Shown: in pieces, positions 1-7,159 of the stretch
Layout: each line of letters begins with the position of its first letter
How positions within the stretch are numbered: the first letter of the stretch is position 1
Source of the DNA: Sphingomonas sp. CCH9-E2
GTDB taxonomy: Bacteria > Pseudomonadota > Alphaproteobacteria > Sphingomonadales > Sphingomonadaceae
Reading direction: 5' to 3'
Assembly: GCF_001557215.1 (NCBI RefSeq)
Contig: NZ_LSJM01000060.1
Coordinates: 1 to 17,500 of the forward strand
DNA: 17,500 bases
Notes under the pieces: generated by a model
What the model saw: only the letters and a program-made list of their open reading frames with translations
What the model was told of the DNA's origin: nothing
Databases searched by the model: none
Position numbers and translations under genes: made by a program

Positions 1-96
1 GTCCTTCTTTTCTTTGACCTCGACCTCGGTCGCGCCGCCGTCGCGGTGATCCGCGTCGGCGGCGCGACCGAGGTCGAGGTCAAAGAAAAGAAGGAC
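1..96. repeat. Near-perfect inverted repeat (fold-back) at the window start
   Basis: Bases 1-40 are the exact reverse complement of 57-96. Allowing one mismatch (41 versus 56) the arms grow to 1-46 and 51-96, leaving a 4-base loop. The right arm is ordinary groEL coding sequence ([13 protein letters not shown]). The left arm is the same sequence inverted, so it replaces the upstream part of groEL. The homology switch lies near base 39-40, inside a small natural quasi-palindrome (gcgg...ccgc at 43-54). This is the signature of a template-switch or fold-back event, either a contig-end assembly artefact or a real inverted duplication. Confidence 0.95.
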
Positions 97-534
97 CGCG
101 TCGACGATGCGCTGCACGCCACCCGCGCGGCGGTCGAGGAAGGCATCCTGCCGGGCGGCGGCATCGCGCTGCTGCGCGCGCTCAAGGCGCTCGAGGGGCT
201 GAAGGCCGCCAATGACGATCAGCAGTCGGGGATCGATATCGTTCGCCGCGCGCTGCGCGCACCGGCGCGACAGATCGCCGAGAATGCCGGCGAAGACGGC
301 GCCTGGATCGTCGGCAAGCTGCTCGAGAACCCCGACTATAACTGGGGCTTCAACGCCGCCACTGGCGAATATGAGGACCTGGTCAAGGCCGGCGTGATCG
401 ATCCCGCCAAGGTGGTGCGCACCGCGCTGCAGGATGCAGCCTCGGTCGCCTCGCTGCTGATCACCACCGAAGCGCTCGTGGCGGAGTTGCCGAAGGAGGA
501 GAAGCCGGCATCGATGCCGTCGATCGACTATTGA
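40..534 (+). CDS. groEL: Chaperonin GroEL (Hsp60), C-terminal fragment
   Basis: This is the 60-kDa chaperonin subunit, which folds proteins in the cytoplasm as a double heptameric ring with GroES. Only about the last 165 residues are present, against roughly 540 for the family. They start at [19 protein letters not shown] and carry the hallmark [12 protein letters not shown] followed by PGGG. The Asp before ALHAT corresponds to the ATP-hydrolysis Asp398 of E. coli GroEL. The frame stays open to base 1, but bases 1-39 are an inverted copy of 58-96 and do not encode GroEL. No real start is present; the GTG at 46 is internal. The protein ends PASMPSIDY and lacks the usual Gly-Gly-Met tail, which hints at a secondary groEL copy. 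Family assignment is very secure; whether the truncation is biological is unknown. Confidence 0.95.
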   Translation, partial: VAVIRVGGATEVEVKEKKDRVDDALHATRAAVEEGILPGGGIALLRALKALEGLKAANDDQQSGIDIVRRALRAPARQIAENAGEDGAWIVGKLLENPDYNWGFNAATGEYEDLVKAGVIDPAKVVRTALQDAASVASLLITTEALVAELPKEEKPASMPSIDY

Positions 535-541
535 TCTGTGA

Positions 542-572
542 GGGGCGGGCCTGGCAGTGCCTCGCTCGCCCC
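542..572 (+). terminator. Hairpin after groEL, possible terminator
   Basis: Eight bases after the groEL stop, 542-550 pair with 564-572 (nine pairs, one G-U). A smaller inner stem is formed by ggc/gcc around 553-561. The hairpin is followed by only a short ATTTC, so the T-tract is weak. Its position directly behind the gene argues for transcription termination. Confidence 0.45.
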
Positions 573-751
573 ATTTCAAGCAATCAAGCCTGAGCCGACT
601 GGACCGGTCAACGGACCGCAGCGATCCACAGCTGCCCAACCTGCGTCCGGTCGAAGCGCCAGACCTTGATCGCAACGGGCCGCACGGCCCGCTGCACTCT
701 GCTTGTGCCACCGTGCGGCGGATTCTGCGCACCGCTGGGCGAGGCGTGCGA

Positions 752-919
752 TCAGCGCGCGAAGGGATCATATTCGCGGACGATCAGCGCGGGGTCGCCA
801 TCGAACTCCTGCGCTTCGGCAACGCCGAACTTGTGCTCCTCGATCCGGAACACGACGACGACCGTCATGAGGGTGCGTGCGAGGCTCCAGGCGTTTTTCT
901 GGGCGAGGTTGAGCGGCAT
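752..919 (-). CDS. Small conserved hypothetical protein, 55 aa
   Basis: The predicted product starts MPLNLAQKNAWSLARTLM and ends VREYDPFAR. A GGAG ribosome site lies seven bases before the ATG at 919, which supports this start over an in-frame ATG further upstream. The sequence reads like a real protein: hydrophobic VVVVF in the middle, then alternating acidic and hydrophobic residues (EEHKFGVAEAQEFDGDPAL). I recall similar 50-60 aa proteins in sphingomonad genomes, but no function is known to me. There is no signal peptide and no clear membrane helix. It is transcribed towards groEL and is the only gene between groEL and the 1270 palindrome that I support with some confidence. Confidence 0.6.
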   Translation of the reverse strand: MPLNLAQKNAWSLARTLMTVVVVFRIEEHKFGVAEAQEFDGDPALIVREYDPFAR

Positions 920-1042
920 CGGGATGCTCCTGTCCGGGAGCGGGGACCGCCCCCGCTCGACAGGCGCCCGACGGGTCCGGCGCATGGCCGCAATCACCGC
1001 GCAGCACAGCGCAGCGGCCGCATGCGCAGCATGGCGGACCCT

Positions 1043-1150
1043 TTACGGGTTGATGGCGTCAGGCCGTGCGCCGGTCCAAGGAAGTGCCTCCAAGAGCGGG
1101 GCGATCACCGCGGCGACAGTCGCCCCATGCCGCGCCGCCCAGCGAGCCAT
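1043..1150 (-). CDS. Possible very small protein, 35 aa
   Basis: A short minus-strand frame begins ATG at 1150 (MARWAARHGATVAAVIAPLL) and ends with TAA at 1043-1045. A G-rich stretch upstream of the ATG could act as a ribosome site. In-frame GTG (1156) and TTG (1165) would add a few residues. It is on the same strand as the 55-aa gene downstream and lies between that gene and the palindrome at 1269-1298, so the two could share one transcript. There is no recognisable domain. The composition is protein-like, but the length makes it weak. Confidence 0.25.
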   Translation of the reverse strand: MARWAARHGATVAAVIAPLLEALPWTGARPDAINP

Positions 1151-1268
1151 GCCCACTGCCCCCAAAATGCCGAAATCGGGAAGTGCCCGTGCATGAGCAC
1201 CCAGCCGCGCTCATCATCGCGGACGCGCCCCATGAGCCGACCGCGATTACGCACGCGAGCTCATTTTC

Positions 1269-1298
1269 TGTTAGAAAAATGCGCTGATATTTCTAACA
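1269..1298. promoter_or_regulatory. Operator-like palindrome, 9-bp arms
   Basis: TGTTAGAAA (1269-1277) and TTTCTAACA (1290-1298) are exact reverse complements separated by 12 bases. Two more pairs are possible inside the spacer. It is a distinct AT-rich patch in very GC-rich surroundings, the usual look of a dimeric repressor site overlapping a promoter. The nearest candidate genes are the small minus-strand genes at 1043-1150 and 752-919. The regulator is not identifiable. Confidence 0.5.
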
Positions 1299-2000
1299 AG
1301 CGCCCCCGTCCAAAACTGCCAAGAGCGGTCGGTTCCACGCGCGTCTTGAGCCGAGCGCCCCCCACGCTCCGGTGGCCACAAGCAGCGACCTTGGCCCAGG
1401 CGCAGGACGAAGCAGCCTAAAGTCGCCGCAGGCACGGCGGCATATTGCTTTGCCGCACCGTTCGACAAACCACAGAATGGATTGCCCTTCAGCGCAGGAT
1501 GCGACGATCCCGCGCAGAGTCGTTCCACCCAAACACCGAACCCAAAACCCGCCGCCGTAAGGCGGCCAACAAATGGCCGCACCCTCGCACGCGGCCGACC
1601 GGCGGCGCGGCGTGCGCGCGGGCCTGTGGGCCAGCCGCCGCGCCGCCCCCCGGCCGCGCGAGTGTGCCACGCGGCAAACAAAGACACGCGACCCCTGGCA
1701 ACACCGCAGGTGGTGCCAGTGTGCGCTCAACTGATCCCCGCGTTCAATTAAGCTGGTCGTGCCGACCGGATCGTGCAAGGCCACATGGGCCCCTGCAAGG
1801 GTGTCAGGAACTGGGCCGAAACCACTCCGGCAGTTTGTGGGCCGCCACCTGCCTGACCGCTTTTGGCATCGAGCTGCATCAAAGCGGACGTCGCCGAGCG
1901 CTCTGATTGGCGGGTCTGAGCGGACTGGGCATGGCTATCTCATTCGGCAAGGATCGGATTGAGGGTGGCGCGTGTCTTCGCGCCTAGGCTAACATCCAGC
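1299..2000. other. Gene-poor spacer before the PIN gene
   Basis: About 700 bases hold no convincing gene. Several long open frames exist on both strands, but their translations are Arg/Ala/Pro/Cys-rich and lack any domain, as expected from GC-rich noncoding DNA. Two hairpins stand out. One is 1551-1566 (gccgcc, loop gtaa, ggcggc). The other is 1695-1719, with 11-base arms containing one mismatch around gca. No tRNA, integrase or transposase remnant was seen. The spacer separates the groEL side from the lower-GC gene cluster, so an island border may lie in it. Confidence 0.5.
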
Positions 2001-3080
2001 ATGTCCGAGGAAGCAAAGGTAGACCGGAAGCGGCAAACCGAGACGCGCGAGTTGGAGACGCGGCACGCCTTCCTCGATACGCAAGTCTTCTGGAAACTTC
2101 GGCACAACCCGGCCAACCGCGCGCTTCGTCTCGTCGCACAGCATGTGGCTGGGCACCGGCTCGTCATGCATACGACCGACATTACGCTACAAGAGGTCGC
2201 GCGCCAGATCGCCGAGGACGTCGAGCAGACGCGTGCGGTGCTGACAAAGGCGACAAAGGATGTCGAGCGCTGGCGGCACAGTGTGCCCGACATCGCACCC
2301 ATGCCCAATCTCGGATTCGAGACCTCACGCCAGCTGTTCGCCGCCTTCCATCGCGCGTCGAGGGACGAGTGGAGAACGACCGAGCACACGGCAACGGCGC
2401 ATCCGGCGATCGGCGTGTTCGCCGACTATTTCGCCAAGCGCTCACCTTTCGACAAGGCTGGCAGCAAGGAGTTCCCCGACGCGTTCGTCCTGCATACGTT
2501 GGAGGCTTGGTGCGCGGCGCACGGACAGCGGATGTATGTCGTCACCATGGATGCCGCGATGCACCGCTTCGCCGAGGCCTCTTCGCACCTGATTCCCCTC
2601 GACACAATCGAGGAGCTTCTGGGCGCCGCCATTGCCTCGGCCGCGGACGAAGACGGCGAAGCCGAGGCGATCGCTGATGCGCTGCTGAACGCGCCCGAGT
2701 TCGATTATCGGTTCGAGCAAGCAATCGGCGATCACATGGACGAGTTAATACTCGTTTACGGAGGCGACTTGCCCGAGGGGGAAGCGACAGGCGCCGACTT
2801 GGGCGGTGTAATCCGCTTCGTCGACTACCGAATCGTCTCGCGCACGGCGACGCGCATCGGCCTGTTGGTCAACACCGACGTCGAGATAAATGTCAACGTC
2901 GCGTTCGAGAACCGGCGTTACGCGAGCCACGACCAGGAAGACGACACTTGGATCGGCAGCGAATGGGATTCGACGGTCGTGGGCGCGGACATCGCCCTTG
3001 AGCTTTATTTGGAGATGGAGATTGCTACCGGCGAAATCGTCGGCTCCGAGCTCATCCGCAACGAGTATCACGTCCATTGA
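2001..3080 (+). CDS. PIN-domain ribonuclease-like protein (DUF4935 / PIN_12 type)
   Basis: The 359-aa protein has an N-terminal PIN fold. Candidate metal-binding acids sit in the expected order: D26 in FLDTQVFWKL, E65 in TLQEVARQ, D160 in KEFPDAFVL and D184 in VVTMDAAMHRF. The long helical insert between E65 and D160 and the KEFPDAFVL motif are typical of the DUF4935 PIN subgroup. Residues about 200-359 form a separate C-terminal region, acidic and mixed alpha/beta, of unknown role. ATG 2001 is preferred over an in-frame TTG at 1959; the ribosome site is weak. PIN proteins of this kind are metal-dependent RNases or DNases, often toxins or defence effectors. It lies 186 bases before the ATPase gene on the same strand, so cotranscription is plausible but not shown. 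Nuclease fold fairly sure; substrate unknown. Confidence 0.85.
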   Translation: MSEEAKVDRKRQTETRELETRHAFLDTQVFWKLRHNPANRALRLVAQHVAGHRLVMHTTDITLQEVARQIAEDVEQTRAVLTKATKDVERWRHSVPDIAPMPNLGFETSRQLFAAFHRASRDEWRTTEHTATAHPAIGVFADYFAKRSPFDKAGSKEFPDAFVLHTLEAWCAAHGQRMYVVTMDAAMHRFAEASSHLIPLDTIEELLGAAIASAADEDGEAEAIADALLNAPEFDYRFEQAIGDHMDELILVYGGDLPEGEATGADLGGVIRFVDYRIVSRTATRIGLLVNTDVEINVNVAFENRRYASHDQEDDTWIGSEWDSTVVGADIALELYLEMEIATGEIVGSELIRNEYHVH

Positions 3081-3183
3081 TCGGCAGCCTTGATCGTGCG
3101 GATGCCACTGGCATCACGCTGGCCCTGCGGATTTCCCGCGCACAATCATGCACCGATTTTTGCTACGGCCGCGACGCAGGGTC

Positions 3184-3211
3184 TTGCCCGCGGGGTGATC
3201 GACTTTAGTCT
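3184..3211 (+). promoter_or_regulatory. Weak candidate promoter before the ATPase gene
   Basis: TTGCCC (3184-3189) and TAGTCT (3206-3211) are spaced 16 bases apart, inside the 186-base gap between the PIN gene and the ATPase ATG at 3267. The match to a sigma-70 type promoter is modest. It would give the four overlapping downstream genes their own transcript. Confidence 0.2.
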
Positions 3212-3266
3212 GTTCCGGCAGGACAATGGTATTACGACGGCTTCGGACAGAGGGGCAATAAAGGTC

Positions 3267-5876
3267 ATGGCGAAAGTCCCGTTCAGCGTTTCGGCACGCG
3301 CCGCGCGGCTGATTGGGCGCGAAAACGTCGGAACGCCCCAAGGCGCTGTCACCGAACTGGTTAAGAACGCCTATGATGCCGATTCCGCGGTTTGCGCCGT
3401 TCTGTTCCTGCCGAGATGGTCGGAGTTACCCGCCAAGATAACGCAGCGGGAACATGAGGCGCTGCAGCGCCTCGCTCCCGCCATAGACAAATTCTTCGTC
3501 GCGGATGGCGATATGTGGGCCCGGGCGTCCTGCGACTTTGTCGAGGACCAAGATGCGCTTGCAGCTGCGTTCGCGCAATTCCTCGACCTTTGGATCGTCG
3601 ACAATGGCCATGGCATGTCGGCGGAGACCATCAGGGATCGCTGGATGGTCATCGGTACCGACACCAAGGAAATCAATGATCGATCGGCTGGGGGGCGCGT
3701 CGTCACCGGCGCGAAAGGCATCGGCCGTTTCGCACTCGATCGCCTTGGCCAGGAATGTGAACTGTTCTCCGCATTGCCCGGCAGCCCCGAGACCACGCAC
3801 TGGCTCGTCGATTGGACCGAGTTCGAAGGAGCGGGAAAGGTCATCAGCGATGTCCAGGCGATACTCGAGACCGAGACGCGCCACTTGTCTGACGTATATA
3901 CGGAGTTCGCGTTGGATTCGGTGCTTCCGCAAGTCGGGCCCACCCGCGAGGGCGAAGGCAAGCCGCTCGACTTCGCAAACGGAACGGCGATCCGGATCGG
4001 CCTCCTGCATGATGTTTGGGACGCTCGCGACAGCCTTCGTCTAAAGGAAACACTGGAGGCGCTTCTTCCGCCGCACGACCGCGGCGATTTCGACATCTTC
4101 GTCTATGATCACCGCGCGCCGACCGAAAGCGGCTTCATCGACAATTTTCCGCCCGATCATTTCGATTATCGCATGGTGGCCGAGGTTTCCGACACCGGCG
4201 AAGTCACGATCACCCTAGACCGGCGCGAAATCGACGTGCAGCGAATCCGGCCACGGGTCTTCGAGCTCGATACGATGAAGAAGGCTCCGTTCAGAAAGGA
4301 GGACTTCAACACCGGCTCGGTTACCTACACGACTGATCTGGCGAGGCTGACGGGAGCAAAAGGCGAAACCCTGGCCGATTTTGAGGCCATCGGCCCCTTC
4401 TCGTTCACGCTCTACTTTTTCAAGCTCACCAATCCCACCAGTGACAATTTGCTTCGCTATCCTCAGAAGAATTTCGACGTCGGCAAGCGCAGGCGGTGGC
4501 TCAAGTCCTCGGGCGGTATCCGACTGTACCGGGACAATTTCCGGGTGCGGCCGTACGGCGAGCCGGGCTCGACGACCTATGACTGGCTCCTGCTCGGCGA
4601 CCGGGTCGCCCGCAATCCGGCGCCCGCATCGAGGATAGGCTGGCGTGTCCCGCCAACCCAGGTCGCAGGAACACTGCACATCAGCAAGGTGGGCAATCCG
4701 CACCTGATGGACCAGTCGAGCCGCGAAGGGGTGATGAACGAGCGAGCGCTCGACGCCTTCCGCAGAATCGTGATCGCGCTGATCAGAGAATTCGAAAACG
4801 ATCGCGCCTATGTCCTCGGGCAGTTCAGCGCTGCCTTCGACCTTGACCATAAGGAAGAGAAGGAAGCGGAAGAGGGGCGCCGCATCGCCGAAGAACTACT
4901 CGGCAAGGCGGAGAACCCGGACGCCGCGGAAGACAATGAGGCTTCGCCAACCGATGGTTCCCAGTCGGACCTATTCGGCCAGCAAACGCCTCCTGCCGGA
5001 GAAGCACAACGCGACAACGAACTCGCCCTGCGACAAGTCTCGCAGGCTTATAGTTCCGAGGTTCGCAAGAATGAGAGCCTTCGCGACGATATTCAGGTCA
5101 TGCGGGGCATGGCGACGCTTGGGACGGTTCTCGTTTCCTTCACGCATGAGCTGAAGCAGATCAAAGCCAATATTGACAGCCGCTCGCAGCGGCTGTCCGA
5201 TGCCATCGAAAATGTCGCCGACAAGGAGCGCCTGGCCGCCTTGACACCCGCGCATAATCCCTTCCGGATGCTCGAGCGACTGCGGCGGCAGGATGAAAAG
5301 GTCAGCCGGTGGGTCACCTTCGCCCTGTCGGCTGTCTCCCCGGCCAAGCGGCGGCGGCGGGTGGTGGATCTTGCCGAATATCTCTCCGGGGTGGAGAGCT
5401 ACTGGGAAGAATTCCTGCAGTCCAAAAGCATTTCGTTGGATGCCGACCCAAGCGCCAGCACAGGCGCCATGGTCCTTGCGCATGAGATTGATTTGGATAG
5501 TATCTTCTACAACCTGATCAATAATTCGGTTGAAGCCTTCGTAAAGCCGTCAGCCCCAATCGAGCGCAGGATAAAGATCGACATCAGCGAGGAGGACGAT
5601 GGGTGGATCAACATTCGCTACGCCGACAATGGCCCAGGCATTCCGGATGAGTTCAACATCGCCGAAGATATCTTCCAGTTCGGCGCGTCCTCGAAAAAGG
5701 AAGCGGTCAGTGGCGATGCTGCCGGGACCGGCTTAGGCATGTGGCTGCTCAAGACAGTGGTCGAGGAATATCGCGGGTCCGTCGCACTTCAGAGCGCCAT
5801 GGGCGAGCCGGGTTTCTCCATCGGTATCCGGCTGCCTTTGCACCAGCCTGCGAGCGCCGAGGCGACGAATGGCTGA
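3267..5876 (+). CDS. Dual-GHKL ATPase: N-terminal HATPase_c_3 module fused to a histidine-kinase-like core
   Basis: The 869-aa protein carries two complete Bergerat-type ATP sites. The first has the N box ELVKNAYDAD (30-39), G1 VDNGHGM (111-117) and G2 GAKGIGRFA (148-156). It is followed by a transducer-like region with GGIRLYRDNFRVRPYGEPG near 416-434, as in Hsp90/MORC-like ATPases. A charged, probably coiled-coil linker (about 520-615) leads to a His-box-like helix, SFTHELKQ, with H627. The second site has the N box FYNLINNSVEA (747-757), G1 DNGPGI (787-792) and G2 GTGLGMWL (820-827). There is no membrane segment or PAS/GAF sensor. ATG 3267 is chosen because homology begins at once with VPFSVSARAARLIG; a TTG at 3090 would add unrelated sequence. 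The gene overlaps the receiver gene by 8 bases, suggesting a kinase-receiver pair. Phosphotransfer is inference. Confidence 0.88.
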   Translation: MAKVPFSVSARAARLIGRENVGTPQGAVTELVKNAYDADSAVCAVLFLPRWSELPAKITQREHEALQRLAPAIDKFFVADGDMWARASCDFVEDQDALAAAFAQFLDLWIVDNGHGMSAETIRDRWMVIGTDTKEINDRSAGGRVVTGAKGIGRFALDRLGQECELFSALPGSPETTHWLVDWTEFEGAGKVISDVQAILETETRHLSDVYTEFALDSVLPQVGPTREGEGKPLDFANGTAIRIGLLHDVWDARDSLRLKETLEALLPPHDRGDFDIFVYDHRAPTESGFIDNFPPDHFDYRMVAEVSDTGEVTITLDRREIDVQRIRPRVFELDTMKKAPFRKEDFNTGSVTYTTDLARLTGAKGETLADFEAIGPFSFTLYFFKLTNPTSDNLLRYPQKNFDVGKRRRWLKSSGGIRLYRDNFRVRPYGEPGSTTYDWLLLGDRVARNPAPASRIGWRVPPTQVAGTLHISKVGNPHLMDQSSREGVMNERALDAFRRIVIALIREFENDRAYVLGQFSAAFDLDHKEEKEAEEGRRIAEELLGKAENPDAAEDNEASPTDGSQSDLFGQQTPPAGEAQRDNELALRQVSQAYSSEVRKNESLRDDIQVMRGMATLGTVLVSFTHELKQIKANIDSRSQRLSDAIENVADKERLAALTPAHNPFRMLERLRRQDEKVSRWVTFALSAVSPAKRRRRVVDLAEYLSGVESYWEEFLQSKSISLDADPSASTGAMVLAHEIDLDSIFYNLINNSVEAFVKPSAPIERRIKIDISEEDDGWINIRYADNGPGIPDEFNIAEDIFQFGASSKKEAVSGDAAGTGLGMWLLKTVVEEYRGSVALQSAMGEPGFSIGIRLPLHQPASAEATNG

Positions 5877-6561
5877 GGCGACGCCGGCCATCGAGCGTCC
5901 GGTCATCGCCTATGTCGATGAAGACGAAGACGCTCTCGAGGATTTTCTCATCGATGCGGATAACAGCAACCTCTTTCGGGAGGTGATCATCCTGAAGCCG
6001 GAAGCGCATCTCGCGGATATGGTCGAAGCGCTTCTCGCGCTGCCGATCGACGCACTCGTCTCCGACTTCCGGCTTTCCGATGCGTCGCCGGTGGAATATG
6101 ATGGCGGCAAGCTGGTCTCGGCATATCTGGCGACGCGCGCGGATTTTCCCTGCTTCATCCGTACGTCATGGGACAATGACGCATTGCACGGCACGGACGA
6201 TGTCAACCGTGTCTATTCCAAGGAAGGCGGTTCGCAGGATCTCAACCGGCCTCTGTTCGAACGCATCAGTCTCCAGATCGCCCACTACAAGCAGCAATTA
6301 CAGATATGGTCGGACGAACTCGAAACGCTGTTGGCTATCGATCGCAGCACTCTATCCGCCGCCCAGATCGAGCGCATTGTTGAGCTCGATACGCGTATAG
6401 AAGCTCAGTTCGGAGCCGATCATGCCGTGAGCCAGGCGGCGCGCCGGGCCATCTTCGATGGCGGCCTGTATAGCCGGAGGCAGGAGCTTCTCGCCGATAC
6501 CGAAAAACTCATCGCAGATATCAAGCGCTCGCTCGGCGAGGAAGACGCCGCCGATGACTAG
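5869..6561 (+). CDS. Receiver-domain (CheY-like) protein with helical C-terminus
   Basis: The 230-aa protein keeps all the landmarks of a response-regulator receiver. These are the acidic cluster VDEDED (16-21), the phosphoacceptor D66 in ALVSDFRLSD, the switch T99/S100 in FIRTSWDND, and K118 in VYSKEG. After about residue 125 the protein is helical (IAHYKQQLQIWSDELETLL, then KLIADIKRSL). It has no DNA-binding or enzymatic output domain that I recognise, so it probably acts through protein contacts. Its ATG lies 8 bases inside the preceding ATPase/kinase gene and its own end overlaps the HNH gene by 8 bases, which indicates translational coupling. The likely partner for phosphotransfer is H627 of the upstream protein. 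The receiver is divergent, and its activity is an inference from retained residues. Confidence 0.82.
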   Translation: MAEATPAIERPVIAYVDEDEDALEDFLIDADNSNLFREVIILKPEAHLADMVEALLALPIDALVSDFRLSDASPVEYDGGKLVSAYLATRADFPCFIRTSWDNDALHGTDDVNRVYSKEGGSQDLNRPLFERISLQIAHYKQQLQIWSDELETLLAIDRSTLSAAQIERIVELDTRIEAQFGADHAVSQAARRAIFDGGLYSRRQELLADTEKLIADIKRSLGEEDAADD

Positions 6562-7159
6562 CAGTCTGACGATACGCGCCAGCTTGCCGGCGCGCGGAAC
6601 CGTCGCTGCGCAGACGCGCTACGGTCTCTACCGAGACGATCTCCGGCGGGATTTCGCCAACGCCTGTGGATATTGTGGCGACGACGATCTGCGTGTCGAC
6701 CGGATCGCCTTCCACATAGACCATTTTGCGCCGCGCAAGATTTTTCCGGCCCTCGAATGCGACTATGGAAACCTCGTATACGCGTGCCGCTTCTGCAACA
6801 TGGCCAAGTCGGACCATTGGGTCGGCAACGATGCCACGGTCCACAACGACGGGAAACGTGGGTTCGTCGATCCCTGCAGTGATCAATATGAGACGCATTT
6901 CCGGCGTGACCCATCGGGCCGAATCATCCCTGTCGGGGAACTCGGAACCTATATCGCGAAGCGCCTGCGCTTCGATCTGCTGCGGCACGAACTCCTGTGG
7001 CAGGCGCGACAGGCGCGCGCACTGCGGGATGAGGTCAGGGCGCTGATTGCAACAATGAAAGCTCGCGCGGTCGGCGGCGACGCATATATTGACCTGCTCG
7101 AACGCTATGTAAGCCTAACTGAAGCGATTGACGATTATGAACTTCGCGCCGCCGCTTAG
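6554..7159 (+). CDS. HNH endonuclease
   Basis: The 201-aa protein has a compact HNH core: C38-x2-C41 (CGYCG), then FHIDHFAP with H54 and H57, N73 in YGNLVYACRFCN, and the second zinc pair C78-x2-C81. This is the McrA/HNH-type beta-beta-alpha-metal nuclease layout with a structural zinc knuckle. Residues about 130-200 are helical and may contact DNA or partner proteins. The ATG at 6554 overlaps the receiver gene stop (ATGACTAG), and the end overlaps the methyltransferase gene by 23 bases. Next to an adenine methyltransferase, a DNA-cutting restriction role is the natural reading. No separate target-recognition domain is visible in this protein. Nuclease family sure; specificity unknown. Confidence 0.88.
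   Translation: MTSSLTIRASLPARGTVAAQTRYGLYRDDLRRDFANACGYCGDDDLRVDRIAFHIDHFAPRKIFPALECDYGNLVYACRFCNMAKSDHWVGNDATVHNDGKRGFVDPCSDQYETHFRRDPSGRIIPVGELGTYIAKRLRFDLLRHELLWQARQARALRDEVRALIATMKARAVGGDAYIDLLERYVSLTEAIDDYELRAAA

Noticed and set aside
557..1420. A 287-codon open frame after groEL
   Set aside because: Arg/Pro/His-rich translation with no domain; it overlaps a better-supported minus-strand gene with a ribosome site and the palindrome at 1269.
1293..1784. Minus-strand frame of 163 codons in the spacer before the PIN gene
   Set aside because: Cys/Arg/Gly-rich, no domain, and overlapped by equally long frames on the other strand, as expected from noncoding GC-rich DNA.
3090..3266. N-terminal extension of the ATPase from a TTG at 3090
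   Set aside because: The extra 59 residues do not resemble the family, whose homology starts right after the ATG at 3267.
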